In this document: piece by piece, positions 13,945-26,089 of the stretch
How positions within the stretch are numbered: position 1 is the first letter of the stretch
How the letters are laid out: every line of letters begins with the position of its first letter
Assembly (NCBI GenBank): GCA_027574665.1
Contig: CM050652.1
Span: 41,630,307 to 41,694,306, forward strand
Origin: Rhynochetos jubatus
Taxonomy: Eukaryota; Chordata; Aves; Eurypygiformes; Rhynochetidae
Reading direction: 5' to 3'
Length of the DNA: 64,000 nucleotides
The notes under the pieces: model-generated
What the model saw: the letters and a program-made list of their open reading frames with translations, nothing else
Told to the model about the DNA's origin: nothing
The model's database searches: none
Made by a program: the position numbers and the translations under genes

Positions 13945-14070
13945 CCTTATGTGACATTCAGCATATTGTTTAATTTTGTGTACCTCAGCTTCCATCTGTA
14001 GAACAAATATGTTGATATAGCTTTATTCCTATCCTTTGCATGTCTCAGGGATTTGATTTACAAAAATCTT
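13945..14070 (+). repeat. MIR-like CORE-SINE relic
   Basis: The order of blocks matches the core and 3' part of MIR-type SINEs: TGTGACATTCAGCATATTG, then TGTACCTCAGCTTCCATCTG, then GATATAGC, CCTATCC and CTCAGGGATT. These correspond to the familiar TGTGACCTTGGGCAAGT, CCTCAGTTTCCTCATCTGTA, GATAATA, CCTACCTCA and TGAGGATTAAAT blocks of MIR. The tRNA-like head is too decayed to call with confidence, though GGATTCAAG at about 13900 may be its B box. This is a very old amniote-age insertion. The identification is by eye. Confidence 0.55.
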
Positions 14071-17000
14071 AAAGATCTCTAACAGTGTTGTTCAAACAAC
14101 TTCCAACACAGGAAACATTCATTCTTCACTGGAGCTTCTAGTCATAGCTGTGGGGGAAAAGCAACGTGAATTCTCTTAATTTACCAGAAGACAAGACTCT
14201 ATAGAAGGGAAACAGAAGACCTGAAAAGGGAAGGGGAAAAATTGATATTATACTCTGAATAGTTCTATGAAATTGTTTGATTCTAAAGATTAGATTGATT
14301 TATGTCACTTCTGTCCCTTAATGCAAACGGTTTTGAAATTGTTGGGTTGTGTATAGAAATTAAAAAATGTGCCAGTATAAATCCATATTTTTTTGGTATC
14401 AAATTAATTCACTGAGCATGCAAAGTTAAGGAACCTTGTGGGATACAGCAGTAGGAAAATAGGGAGTGTGTGAGATCACTACAATTCACTGTACTTTGCT
14501 CACTGATAAAATCTAGAGAAATATTGAAGCACACTAAGAAAACAGTCCAAATGTGTCCATAATGAAGAAATAGTGTTCATGTCTTATTTTTTTTTCCATG
14601 TGTCTTAACAATCTGATTAACTCTCATGATAATCAACTTCTGGCAATCAGCAGTTGAAGGGCATTGAACAAGCCAAGTATAGTTAAAGGAGTTTTTAAGC
14701 AGCAGTTGTTTGTGGGCAAAGATGGACAACACAGCTCAATAGGTAAAGGCAAGTGTTTACATGGAATGTCTTTCTCTTAAAGGGAGAAAAGGGATTTTTT
14801 TTCTGGGCTGTGAAGAAACTGACTGATAGAGCCTTCATTCAACATTTCCCTGTGAAAAGAAAACTGCGTTGATGCCCATCTTATAAGGTATTTTAAACAA
14901 ACATGGATTCTGTTACCTTCCATACCCTGTTAAATGCTTTAATGCATGGTGCTTTACGAGACATAAAATGGAGGTAGTAAATAATTTAAAGAAATAGGTT
15001 TTTTTGATGTAAAGCCTATTAGATTAGCGAACATACAATTTTGCGGTAATACATCATATTTCATACTGACATTAAAGACAAAAAAACCCCATTTTGTATG
15101 CATTTATTGACTGTTCAGTTAGTACTTGTATTCCTTGCCTTCCCTCACCATCAACTTGCATTTTATCAAATCCCAAGCTGTCATGGTTCGTTATCATAGA
15201 TGATCTTGAGCAGTCTTGCGTCATAAAAAAATATGCTGTGGCATCTGCCATTGTGCACCACTATACAGATCACTTCTGAGTAAGGATTATCTTTGTTTTA
15301 TGCCTTCAGTAGTGTGTAGTGTATGTTCCTATGTTTTTGCATGTGAATATCTGAAGCAGTGAAAGCTGCATATACTACATTACTGTGATTTTTCAGGTTA
15401 TAGATGTAATATCTGCTGCGCCTTTTTAGCTAATGAGTTCCCTTTGAGTTAATGTTTATAAAGCTCAATCTCCACCTGGCAGTCACATTGCTTCTGTAGT
15501 CATTTCATAAGCTCCTGTACCACTTATTTAGACAGCACATTGAAATTAAGAGCTGTGATTATAATATCAGTCCTCCATTCTAGATCCTGTATTTTAACTT
15601 TTCTGATTTTAGAAGCCAGAAATGCTATTTATGTCATGATTGTATTAATAGAGAGCAATAATATCCAGATACAAATATATTTACTAAGGAAGTCTTTATT
15701 TCCTGTGAGGTAATTGCATTGGTAAGACACTGTTATTCTTTCTTGAAAGTCAATTAGTAAAAATGCACAGTACCCACAGATATTAATAAATAAAACTCTT
15801 CTTCATTCCTCTAATTTACATCTCCGTTGTAAGGGGCAAAGGAAAAAATGTATTTTAGAGATGTTCTGAGGTCATTTCACTGCTATTCTATTTTGGTGAT
15901 AGAAACATTTGGAAATTAATTCATTATACTGCTACTATTACTGCTTCATCTGAAAATATTTGTTTCAGCAATCAACAGTGAAAATGTATTACTACCCATT
16001 TTAGCTTTGTTTCAGTACTTCTTGACTTGATAACTATTTGAATTTAATCAAAGACGCTGATTTTAGGAAATTGCATGGTTATTTTGCTGCATTGCTTGCT
16101 ATAGCCTAGGTAGGCTGTCTTCACCCAGTCACTTTGTTTTCCCCAGGCATGAGGAGAGTAAGAGAAACAAACAAACTCTCTCAAGATGCTTTATAGTTGC
16201 TAGGTTTGATGCCATTTCAGTGAAACATTACAGCAAAATCTCTTCTTCTAATAGAGGAAAAGAGTTTCTATATAGTCTGAAGGTATTTATAGGACTTCTG
16301 TTTGCATGTCACAGTTCCTGTACCAATTAATTGTTACTACACGCAAGGGCTTCATGGCTTCATTTGAGTTAGAGCTTGTTATGCTTTTCTGCTAGTGCCG
16401 ATGTTTCATAGAGAGCTTGTGGGAGCGCAGAGCATTCATAGGTCAAATGAAAAGCAAAAATATTTAAAGACAGTGAAATGTCAGTGAAGGTTCGCAAAAC
16501 AAGCAAAAAGCCACATGAAAATGTAAAGCAATACGTCCTCGAAGTAAATAGTGCCGAAAGAACAATGCTATTCGTTTGTGTTGTAGGGCAGATTGTTGTG
16601 AAACTAACTCTCAACGTGTGACTAGCAGTGGCTGTCATTTTGCCAAAAGCCTACATTTTATTTTCCGTAGTAGAACACAGTACAGGTCTCTGCTGAATGT
16701 GGACAAAGCGGGGAGAGCGAGAGAGAGATTGAAAAAATATTTTCTAATTCCCCTGCATCTGTGCCTGTTCCACCAAAACTTACAAATGAATTTTGATTGA
16801 AGTAGTGGTGTGTTCATCACAGTGATAAAATTAATTTCCATCTCTGTTCACTATCATGTGTGTCTCCAGTTACAGACAGTTTCTTCTGAGAATATGAAAT
16901 ACTGTCTATGAATGTGTCTGGGAGTAAGTCACCAATGTTATAACTCAAACTAATTTAAATGAAGGCAAATGTTTTGGGATCTGAAAGTTGAATTTCCATT

Positions 17001-19344
17001 TGAACAATAGCTTCAAGGACTTGCATGCAGATTTGACTGTCTCATGCCCTGAGGTAGATTGTTACTAAAGAGATTATCCGCATATACCCATGAGCTACAG
17101 TACGGTTCACAGGAATGTGAAATAGAATGAAGTTGTCTGTAAGGTAAATATGAAGTGAAAAAGCAAATCAAAGTAAAAATGGAATAAGAATTAATCCAGA
17201 AGAATTTTTAAAAATCTACACTGGGAACTTAAGGATGCAGCAAAACCGGAGGATCTGATGCAGAAAATCCGTCACCCAAATCATAGAATTTGTTTGGTAG
17301 GTCTCTCAGTGTTGTTGACGTGAACATAATATGTTACAAATTGAACTGAAGGGGATACTGTAATAAACAGGGTCAGTAGGAAATATCGTCTGAGACTTTT
17401 CTGAGTATTAGGAAGCGCTGACTGAAACAGAAAATAATTGTAGATGGTAAAGTGTTACAAGGAGTCTCCCTATTTAAAAAGTCCTTTAAATTGGTAAAAA
17501 TAATTTAAGTGGTTTAGATACAATTTTTCATTAATATTACTTTCTGTTTAGAAATATTTATAGTGTATTGATTTTGTTGGGGTTTTTTTTTTGTTGGTAT
17601 TTGATAGTAACAAGGATGAAAGCACTTCTCCTGTTACAGGAACTGTTACTTCCACTGTAGTTGCTTTGGACGTTCTAGAAAGTCAGAGCGGTACTCAGAC
17701 CAGCATGGAGGGAATCTCCACAGAGCACGGAGGAAGGCCATAAATAGTACTGGTCCAGAGTCAGGAGGCTCCACTGCTTGGTCTGACCCCATTTATTTCA
17801 AGAAACCATATCAGTTGATAGCAAAGCGCTCTCTCACAAGTTCTTTCTCCTTTTCTTGCCTTAGCAGTGTTTTGCTTCTAAGCCCATATATGAAAGCAAG
17901 AAGAAATTCTGGAATCCCCATTTCACTCTCATGCTTGCAAAACTCCATTAAGTGTGATGCAGCTTGTAGGACTACAAGTAAAATTAAATTTCAGTCAGGG
18001 AGTTTGGCTGGTGGAGAAAACTGGTGATTAATTTTTGGACTTATACTCAGCATACCTCAGCAGAAGAAAATACCTTATAAACCAATATTAAGTATCGCTC
18101 CACAAGGTAGAGGATGTTACTTAAGTGTTCTCTAAGTTGGTTGAGAAAAAATATACTTTCCCAACTTATTCCAGGTTGAGGTTTTCTTTGTCTTTTAAAT
18201 ATTAAATATTATCATGGGACTGTTCAAGAATCAAGGACTGAGGCGTTGTTTCAATGAATGCCAAAATTACAGATGAGTGATGTTGCCTCCTTTACTCATT
18301 TCCATCATAAAGGTAAACTATTAAACAGCAGTGAAAATTGAATTTTACATAGATCTCTGGTGTGTGCATCCATTAAAAATAAGGAGAACAATCAGTACAA
18401 AAATTAATTTGTTGAGATTTATTGAACTGTGTATAACCTTAGCTGAAAGTAAGTTCATACTAGCAATGTAAGCTGCAATGAGATTTCTGGGTTTTGGCAA
18501 TTGAGGGTGAATCAAACATACCAAAGTCTTTTGGGGGGGGGGAAATAAAATTTCATAGAGTAATATAGTTAAGTGCAAGTTTTACTCTCCCTATAAGAAA
18601 GAATAAAATTGCTGGTGCAAAAAAGGCTTCTTTCTTCCCACAGCGCTGCATTTATTGTGTTACAGTCTAAACCAGCAGCAATTATACATAAGCTGTTTAA
18701 CAAAATGAGAACAATCAAACAGTCGGCTCACTGAGCCAGAGGTGGTACTTGGAGTCCTTGCTGTTTCTCCCAGTCAATCTCAGCATCAGTGATGGTCAGA
18801 AAATAGATGCTTGTTCTCCTGCATATGTTTGTGTGGCGGGGGGGACATGACTTTTCTTTTCTTTTTGGCAGGCAAAAAAGAAACTACAAACATTTGGAAA
18901 AAACTAGATTCATGGGGAAAGTATGCACCTACAAGTGCATACCACACCTGGGTAGAATATTGTGGGTTTTAACTGGCTGGATAAAAGACTTCCCAGATTA
19001 GTACAGGATGATGAAGCCAAGAAGGTGGTAAAATTTGGAAAAAAAAATCAGATTTGTATGTTAATGAGAATCATAACAGTAAAATCTTGCAAGATTATAG
19101 GGGGAAGAAAAAAAGCCACATGTAGGGCAAAATAATTGGATAAGTGGGTAGGATATTCTTTCATGGAATTAATTACGTTCCAGATAACTACTGTAGGAGG
19201 TCATGTACGTTTTTTAAAATAATTGGTGCTGTCATTTGTCAGAAAGGGGGGTAGACCATAAATTTACATTGGTTCAGAATGTCCTATACAGGTTTGGTCA
19301 AGTTATACAGAAAATAGTCTGTGACAAATCAGCTCAAAATAACC
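14071..19344. other. Unannotated AT-rich DNA
   Basis: No gene is seen. A stretch around 15430-15590, with TAAT, GATTATAA and ATTTAGACAG-type motifs, could be a conserved non-coding element (see findings). A G10 run lies at 18533-18542. Confidence 0.5.
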
Positions 19345-19869
19345 CAACATGATAAGCAGTGCAGGGGGGAGTGCATCAGTTCATAACACTTCCTCTCTGC
19401 TGCTCCTTCCTCCTCACACTTCTTCCCTTCTTCAGCATGGGGTCCTCCCTGGGCTGCAGCGGGGTCTCTGCTCCCTGTGACCCCCATGGTTGCAGGGGCA
19501 CAGTTGGCCTCACCATGGGCTGCACCATGGGCTGCTGGGGAATCTCTGCTCTGGGCCTGGAGCACCTCCTCCCCCTCCTTCTCCACTGACCTGGGGGTCT
19601 GCGGAGGTGTTCCTCTCACGTTTCACTCTTACTGTCTGGCTGCAACCCTTCTTCCCCGTTTCCCCCCACGTCCTAAAATCTGTTACCCCAGCGGTGTTAC
19701 CACCATCACTGCTGGGCTCGGCCTTGCCCAGTGGCAGGTACATCTTGGAGCCGCCTGGCGTTGTCTGTGTTGGACACAGAGGAAGCTTCTGGCATCTTCT
19801 CACAGCAGCTACCCCTGTGCCCCCCCCCCCCCCCCCCCCCCCAAAACCTTGCCACACAAACCCAATACA
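19345..19869 (-). mobile_element. LTR fragment of an avian endogenous retrovirus, family B, copy 1
   Basis: GC-rich segment read on the minus strand from TGTATTGGGTTTGTG at 19869. It proceeds through GGCAAGGTTTTGG, a G-rich tract, AGATGCCAGAAGCTTCC, CCAAGATG, GGTAACAGATTTTAGGA, CCCAGGTCAGTGGAGAAGGA, GGAGGTGCTCCAGG and AGCAGAGATTCCCC, to TGTGAGGAGGAAGGAGC near 19400. The same block order starts the plus-oriented copy at 42922. From memory this is the first part of a long (over 1 kb) LTR common in neoavian genomes; here it is truncated and lacks the rest. Overlapping open frames of 115-205 codons are by-products of the low stop frequency in GC-rich DNA. No retroviral gene is present. Confidence 0.75.
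19820..19842. repeat. Poly-C tract (C23)
   Basis: Uninterrupted run of 23 C on the plus strand (23 G on the minus strand) within the G-rich start of the family B LTR. The other copy has a normal mixed purine tract here (about 42941-42968, GTAGTGGGAGGGGAGGCGGG). Confidence 0.97.
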
Positions 19870-20085
19870 TTCTCACATTTCCCCCCCCTCGCTTCTGGGT
19901 GGTGTTTTTGCCCTTTCTTATCTGCATTTTCCCACAGGCACCACTGCCTTGGCTGCTGGGCTCAGCTGGAGGTGGCCGTGTTGGGTACAGGGCAGCCCTG
20001 GCCATGCCTCACTGAGGCCCCTGCAGCCCCTCCATTGCCAACAGCCCAGTTGTCTCCTGAGGGTTTCTTTTCCTAACCAGGCTTC
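19870..20085. other. GC-rich flank, probably older LTR-related sequence
   Basis: This segment stays GC-rich and pyrimidine-rich after the LTR terminus. It has blocks such as CCCACAGGCACCACTGCC and GCTGCTGGGCTCAGC that resemble 19700-19735 inside the neighbouring LTR (ACCACCATCACTGCTGGGCTC). It may be a degraded second copy of the same region in the same orientation. The match is short, so this is inference. No coding function is seen. Confidence 0.3.
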
Positions 20086-23000
20086 ACAGACACCTCTTTT
20101 CCAGTAGTATAACAATACTGATTGCATGGGAGCTCTTCTTTCTAAATGCCACTGTAAGTATAAACAGACTGAATCTCATCATGTATTTTAAGGAAATATT
20201 TTTTTTATTTTTGGTGAGGCTGTGGTTATGGCAATTACAAAGTTATTTTCTCTGTTATGTTTTCATTTTTATGCTTTACCGATATTAGGTATGGCTGGAA
20301 ATTTGTGTTAGAAATGTGCACTAGTGGTTTATTTTTGCCACAAAACAATTTGAGGCCCATCTGTCATCCAACGTAGCAAGTTCACTGCACAGATCATGTG
20401 GTGAGGTAAGTTTGCCTTTAATATATGCCATTGAATGCAAATTATTTTCCTTCCTCTGAAATATTAAGAAATATTTTCCATGCATATCACATTTAATCCA
20501 AAATTTGTGTTTCCAAGATGTGTACACCATGGAAGAGAGAAATGGGTGCCAGAGGACTGTGGGAGGTGGACAGCCAGGTCTCCAGTTTGAATCAGACAGG
20601 TCCACTGTAACCCTTCTGGGGCCTACCTCTCCTTTTGGAGTTGCTTGTTCTTTGGACCATTGGTTAGGACACTGTGCTGAGATAAATTCATCTTCTCCTG
20701 TTCTCCCATTATTTCTTCGGTAAACTGGGTGAATACCAATTCCTGCTTTATTACTTATAACTCCCATCTCTTAATGTCAGAAGGGTGGTGGCCCAACCAC
20801 TGTGATACATCGTCCTTTACAGCATGACAGACTGTTTGAAACTGTTGGCTCAAACTACTGGTTTGTTTTGTTCTCACTTTAAAAAAAGATGTGATATGAA
20901 ACCTTGTATATTTTTAAAATATGTATTCTTATCTGTGTCTGACAGATCACATCACTATGAGAGGTCCAAAATTTGTGATTTTTCTCTAAAATTTAATTAT
21001 CTGGCACTTTCCAACAGCAGCTTGTCTACTACTGACATGTAGAATTTCATTTTGTTCAAACATCTTTTGTGTGTATGTCTCCTTGATATTGATAAGAGTG
21101 GCTCGTGGTAATGCTTATCTCCTTTTGATTCTGAAAATGTAATAAAGAAGGAAAATACAAAGTAATAGCTACATGCATTAGTTAGGCAGGCATCCATCAA
21201 GTCTTTGCATCAGACTTAGCTTTTCAGATATCTCAAGAACCAGAGATCATAAAAGCAGCTTTAGCATGGCAAACATGCCCACAAAGCCAGATACATCATT
21301 GTCCAAACAGGGAATGAATCAAGACAGATCTTTCTTGTTCACTCTTGAGTTTCTTTGTTCCCTTTTCCAGATAGTTTTCTGAACAAATTGTTAATTACTA
21401 ATTGCCGTAGTTATCTCTCTTCATAGCTACCATAATTGGACTCTTCAAGGTATGTGAGGCTTGGGTCTCTTCTGCAAACTCTGGGGAATATGATGGGGAT
21501 AAGAAGGCAATGCAAAGAGGGAAAATAGTCTTAATTATCTGTTGCTTGCAGATAAGAGTCATCAGCTGGAAAAAAGTGTAGAATTGCAAATGTGTAGAAC
21601 TCGATCTTATCTGTAAAAGAGATCTGTCATTAAAGAGCTGAGGATATAAATACATGCAACTGTAGACATAACTCTTGCTTTGTTGTTTCCAATTCAAATG
21701 TTTAAAAATACTGGATATTTGTATATAGAACATGTTTAGGTACATGAATTTGGTATGTACTTGTGGATAAGGAAATGGACATTAAGTATATTCTGGTGTC
21801 CTTCATGTACATATTGGGAATATTTGGGATAAGACATAAATGTATTACAGAAAAATAGGAAATTTTGATGGGTTTTATTTGTACAATGTTTGCTTGCAAG
21901 ACAGGGTTTTTTTAAATATATTTCTTGATTGTACACTGTGGTATGTGCAGAATGATCCTGTTATGGGACTTTGTAACTCTTGTTCTGAGCAACTAGATTC
22001 AGTGCTGACTGAAGATTGTGTGGAGAAACCTGTATGTTTCATTGGCATGATATCTGATTTGATGAGAAGAACAGTGGCAATCTGCTTGATATTGTGGGAA
22101 AACTGAAAGTATTTTTGGCTTTCTGATAGGCTGTCAATAGGCTTTGATAGAAGCAGTAAACAAGTTTAAGCTCTGCTGTGTGCCACAGAAGAGTCTGCAT
22201 GGTGTGGCCTACTTCTGAGCAGAAGCACAGGTACAAACCAGGATTTCCTGACCTTATTATATGATTATTTAAAGGCTTGTATGAAAGAAAAAACAGGGTG
22301 AGTACAGCTGTGTGGAAACTGTATCCCTCATGATCGCAGCACAGGTGAGGAAGATGTATACCCACAGATCAGGGGTTATATATTTTCCCTAGGCAGAGGA
22401 AGCTCCTACTGTGTAGCTAAGGCTGTTTGCATTTCAGTTCACAGACCAGGTCCTGCTTTTGTCATGGCTTCCAAGTTGGTTATTATTGTATTGTCAACAG
22501 GAAACCTCCTGACCAAAGCACATGAGGCTGTGTGCCTAGAACTAAAATAAAAAAACTTTGAAACAAAAAACTACCACTCCTCACGTAATCTGGACAATGT
22601 CCAAGAGAGGACATGCCATGCACACTGCCCAGTGCCTTTTTTATGGATATGTGTAAGAGAGAAGGGACAGGAGGATCAGTTACGTTGAGAGTCAGAACAA
22701 GTGGCAGTTGGGATAGTTAACAACTACTGGTATATTGGCTTTTGTAAGTAAGGTTTAAAGTGTACTGGAATAGTACTAAAAAAAGTTACAGAAGGAGTAG
22801 GTCAAGACAGGAGAGAGTTTTCATCTTGTCAGGCCGTTCCATCTCCATGCTAGGAAGAGATGGCTGCAATGAAATGGGATTCCTTTACATTTTGTAACCC
22901 TGAATGCCATTTAAAAAACAAAAGATGTAGCTTTTGTGGAGAAATTACCTACATAGAGGTAGAGAATGCAGCTCTACTTTTCAGGGACAGAGGAAAAGAT

Positions 23001-25489
23001 ACATGACAGCACATGGACATCCTTAGAATATGTCATTAGTTTTGGCAGAGAAGATGCAAGCTAGCTTTACTGTATTTTGTGGAAGACAACTGTTACTACT
23101 TTTATTTGACAGCAGAAGTCTAACCTGCATCAGTTAGAATTTCCTTGTACTGCAGCAGATAAAACAGTTAAATAAGATTGGCAAATTGTTTCAGCACAGA
23201 CTAGTTATATGTGAACGAGTTGGCTGCAAAATTTCATTCCACTGCTGCAAACTCTGTAATTCATATACTAGGGTAGGCCTGGCATATTTTTAAACTCAAA
23301 CTAATTTTGTAAATAAACCATTGTTTACAACACAGTAATATGTAGATTGAAAAATCTTTTCAATCTCTCTACTTCTCTGTGTTCTGCTGCTTCTTTTTCC
23401 ACTTGCAACCATATGGTTATTTCTAGATTAATACATTCCTCATGCGTGCTGAGGGAAAGAGGGAATCAGATCATGCTACAGTGAACAGTGTTTTAAAGTG
23501 TACATTTTATTGTAGTTTATAAACAGCATGGAAGGCAACCAACCTTGCAAATCTCTGTCCCATGTTCTTCTGTGGAGAATGTTATATAATGCATGTGAGA
23601 AATATATTCGTGCATGTGGCTATATGTGTAAAATGCAGGTTCATGCTTATGGCTGCTCAGGTGTGTGTTCTTGATCAGCACGAAGAAGTTGGATAGATAA
23701 TGCTGACCTGCCAGTTATTCAGTCAATTTGGCGTCTGTGAGTTAGCTGCTTCCATTACAAATCAATACATCCTTTGTAAATACGAAGAACATGAAAGATG
23801 TTGAGTTGAGTAATTTGTACATTAAGTTTCCCATCCTACTCTTTTGCATGTCTGTATAAGACTTCACTTACTATTGTGTATAGCAACCTGCAATTTTACC
23901 CCACCATTTGAAAACCTTTTGTCATGTTGTTTTGTCAACAGTGACCTGGGATACGCTATGAATCCAGCTTTTGAAGAAAAAAAAATGTTGAGGTGAAAAT
24001 TAATAGTGGCATGGTAATAGTGGCATGTTAACAGTGGCACTATGAATAAACTGGTTTGAATAAATTGAAAGCTGATTCTAACTCTTTGATGTTCAAGCAT
24101 GCAGGTGTAAGAGCATGTGTAAGAGTTAAGGCCACTTCTCAAAGGATCACTTTGGTTGAATGGTGGCAGCAGAGCTCAGCAGCCCTTCCTCACCTTTAGC
24201 ACCACATTTTGAGAGGTGCAGGTTGCCTGGTGGGGGATCTTCTACACAACTCATGTCTGGGGGTATTCTTTATAATCTGTAAATTGCCTGATACTATGTC
24301 TTGGATTATAAACTCTTTACAGGGAGGGAGGATGTTTTACTTGTATGTAAGTAATTTCCAGTGAAATCCAGTTCTTTTCCCTTTTCAAATACAGGTTTCA
24401 GTAGCTGAATAGTGTTTCATATAAGCATCACAGCTAGTCCTTCTGATCAACCCTGAGGTTTACAGACAAGGATATATGTCTAGAAGCTAGTAGCATAAAA
24501 GCATCCAAAATAAGTTTTCTTAATCAAATTCAAGTGTTGCATACAGATATTGTGAAAGAATGAAACCTTGAAATACACATTCTATCCCACCTGAGAATTG
24601 TTTAGCCAACTTTTCCATGTTTGTTTGTTGATTATAGTGAAACAGTTTGTGGATTAAGATGCTAGCCAAACACACTAGGCACTTTCAGCAACTAATGAAC
24701 TCAGTGCTTGGCTAGGACTGGAGATAAATCTGAATCTAGTTAAAATTACAACATGACGTTCATTAGCTTCAGCAAGGGTAATGTCTGAGATAAAGTGTTG
24801 CTATCACCCAACGTGTTAAATAAGCAGTTGGACTAGGCAGGTGGTGGGCAGAGATCAATGGCTTTCCATTACACAATAGGTAATTTCTCAGTAGGAAATT
24901 ACTCACATTCCCAAAAAGGGTCACATACCAAATTTCTTACGCTGGTTTATAGTTGCAAGAAATCTGCTGGTCAAGTATATGTGCTCTAGAAACATGAAGA
25001 GGCAGAAAACCTTACAGGCATTTTGAAGGGTGATCATATTTATTCTGTTATACCTCAAGGCTTCATTGTGCTTGATGCTGCATGCACACAAGGTCTCAGT
25101 TTTACACTGAAGTTCACCACTAACTTATATGATGAATGTTTCCCAGCACTACAGTGAAACTGTGCTGTTCCAAAATTACCACCCTTACATATGATATTGT
25201 CTATAGAAGATTGACTTCATATATTTATGTCTGCTTGCATAGGATTTTGTGTGAAAAAGGTATAATGGATAAGGATGCAGATACGAATACATTACTTGGC
25301 CTTTTTGACTAAACCTTTTATAAACCCCCTTTATATAATTAGGGGAAAAAACTCCATTGTCTTTGCTTTTCATTTAGCCACATCATGGCCTATTTCAGAA
25401 AGGAGAAGTGTCAGTGTTGGGAGTTGTTTTCCTAACATTTCCAATTTAGTTCTTTCAAGTTTTACATGCTGTATTTTTTTGTAGGGGGA
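20086..25489. other. Unannotated AT-rich DNA
   Basis: No gene or classified repeat is seen. A 148-codon minus frame at 20321-20767 has no recognisable domain and no convincing splice context. A small 14-base tandem repeat lies at 24001-24041. Confidence 0.5.
24001..24041. repeat. Three-copy 14-base tandem repeat
   Basis: Units TAATAGTGGCATGG (24001-24014), TAATAGTGGCATGT (24015-24028) and TAACAGTGGCACT (24029-24041). The last unit is diverged and one base short. Confidence 0.9.
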
Positions 25490-26061
25490 GGTCTGTCCAG
25501 GGAGTTGCCAAGGACAACTCTGTCAGCCTCACTCATTATGACTGCTTCTGTTAAGAAAAGGAGGGTCATTGTCATAGGTAATTCCCTTTTGAGAGGAACA
25601 GAGGGCTTGATAATGCCTACCAGACCCATCATACAGGGAAGTGTGCTGCCTCCCTGGGGCCTGGGTTAGAGACATCACTAGGAAACTCCTTGGTCTGATA
25701 TGACCCTCAGAGTATTATCCACTACTGGTCACGCAGGTGGGCAGTGATGATGTAGAGGAGAGAAATCTGGAAGACATCAAAAGGGACTTCAGGGCACTGG
25801 GACGATGGGTTGCAGGATTGGGTAACACAGGTAGTGCTTTCCTCAATCCCTTTAGTTGGCAGGGAAGGATACTGGAAGGAACAGGAAAGCACACCTGATA
25901 AACGTGACTCAGAGGCTGGTGCCAAAGATGGAATTCTGGGGTTATTGGTCATAGTAAGGTTTATATGGCACCAGGCCAGCTGGCAACAGGTGGTGTTCAG
26001 CTGTCTCAAAGGGGAAAAAGGTTTCTTGTCCATGAATTGGTGGGGCTCATAAAGAGGGCTT
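25490..26061 (+). pseudogene. CR1 ORF1 SGNH-esterase-like remnant
   Basis: CR1 ORF1 proteins of birds carry a C-terminal SGNH/GDSL-type hydrolase-like region. Block I is visible at about 25556-25602 as VIVIGNSLLRGTEG. The middle block reads QVGSDDVEERNLEDIKRDF (about 25735-25792), where the family usually has a GxND motif. QVVLSSIP follows at about 25828-25851. The last block reads GGVQLSQRGKR (about 26000-26032), where the usual DGVHLS pattern has lost both the acidic residue and the histidine. Premature stops (for example after LLGLI at about 25696) and frame changes break it. It is non-functional, and its catalytic residues are replaced as well. Confidence 0.8.
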
Positions 26062-26089
26062 GATGGGGTTTGAAGGGGATAGGAGATAA

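Noticed and set aside
17276-17300. AATCATAGAATTTGTTTGG resembling an antisense CR1 terminus
   Set aside because: The expected following CR1 sequence is absent; too short to call.
19477-20107. Overlapping 199- and 205-codon plus frames and shorter minus frames
   Set aside because: They lie on a GC-rich LTR with a poly-C run. Proline- and glycine-rich translations reflect composition, and no retroviral or host protein pattern is present.
20510-20770. Possible further MIR-like SINE (TTTGAATCAGAC followed later by TCGGTAAACTGGGTGAATA)
   Set aside because: Spacing between the B-box-like and core-like words is too large and the intervening sequence does not match.
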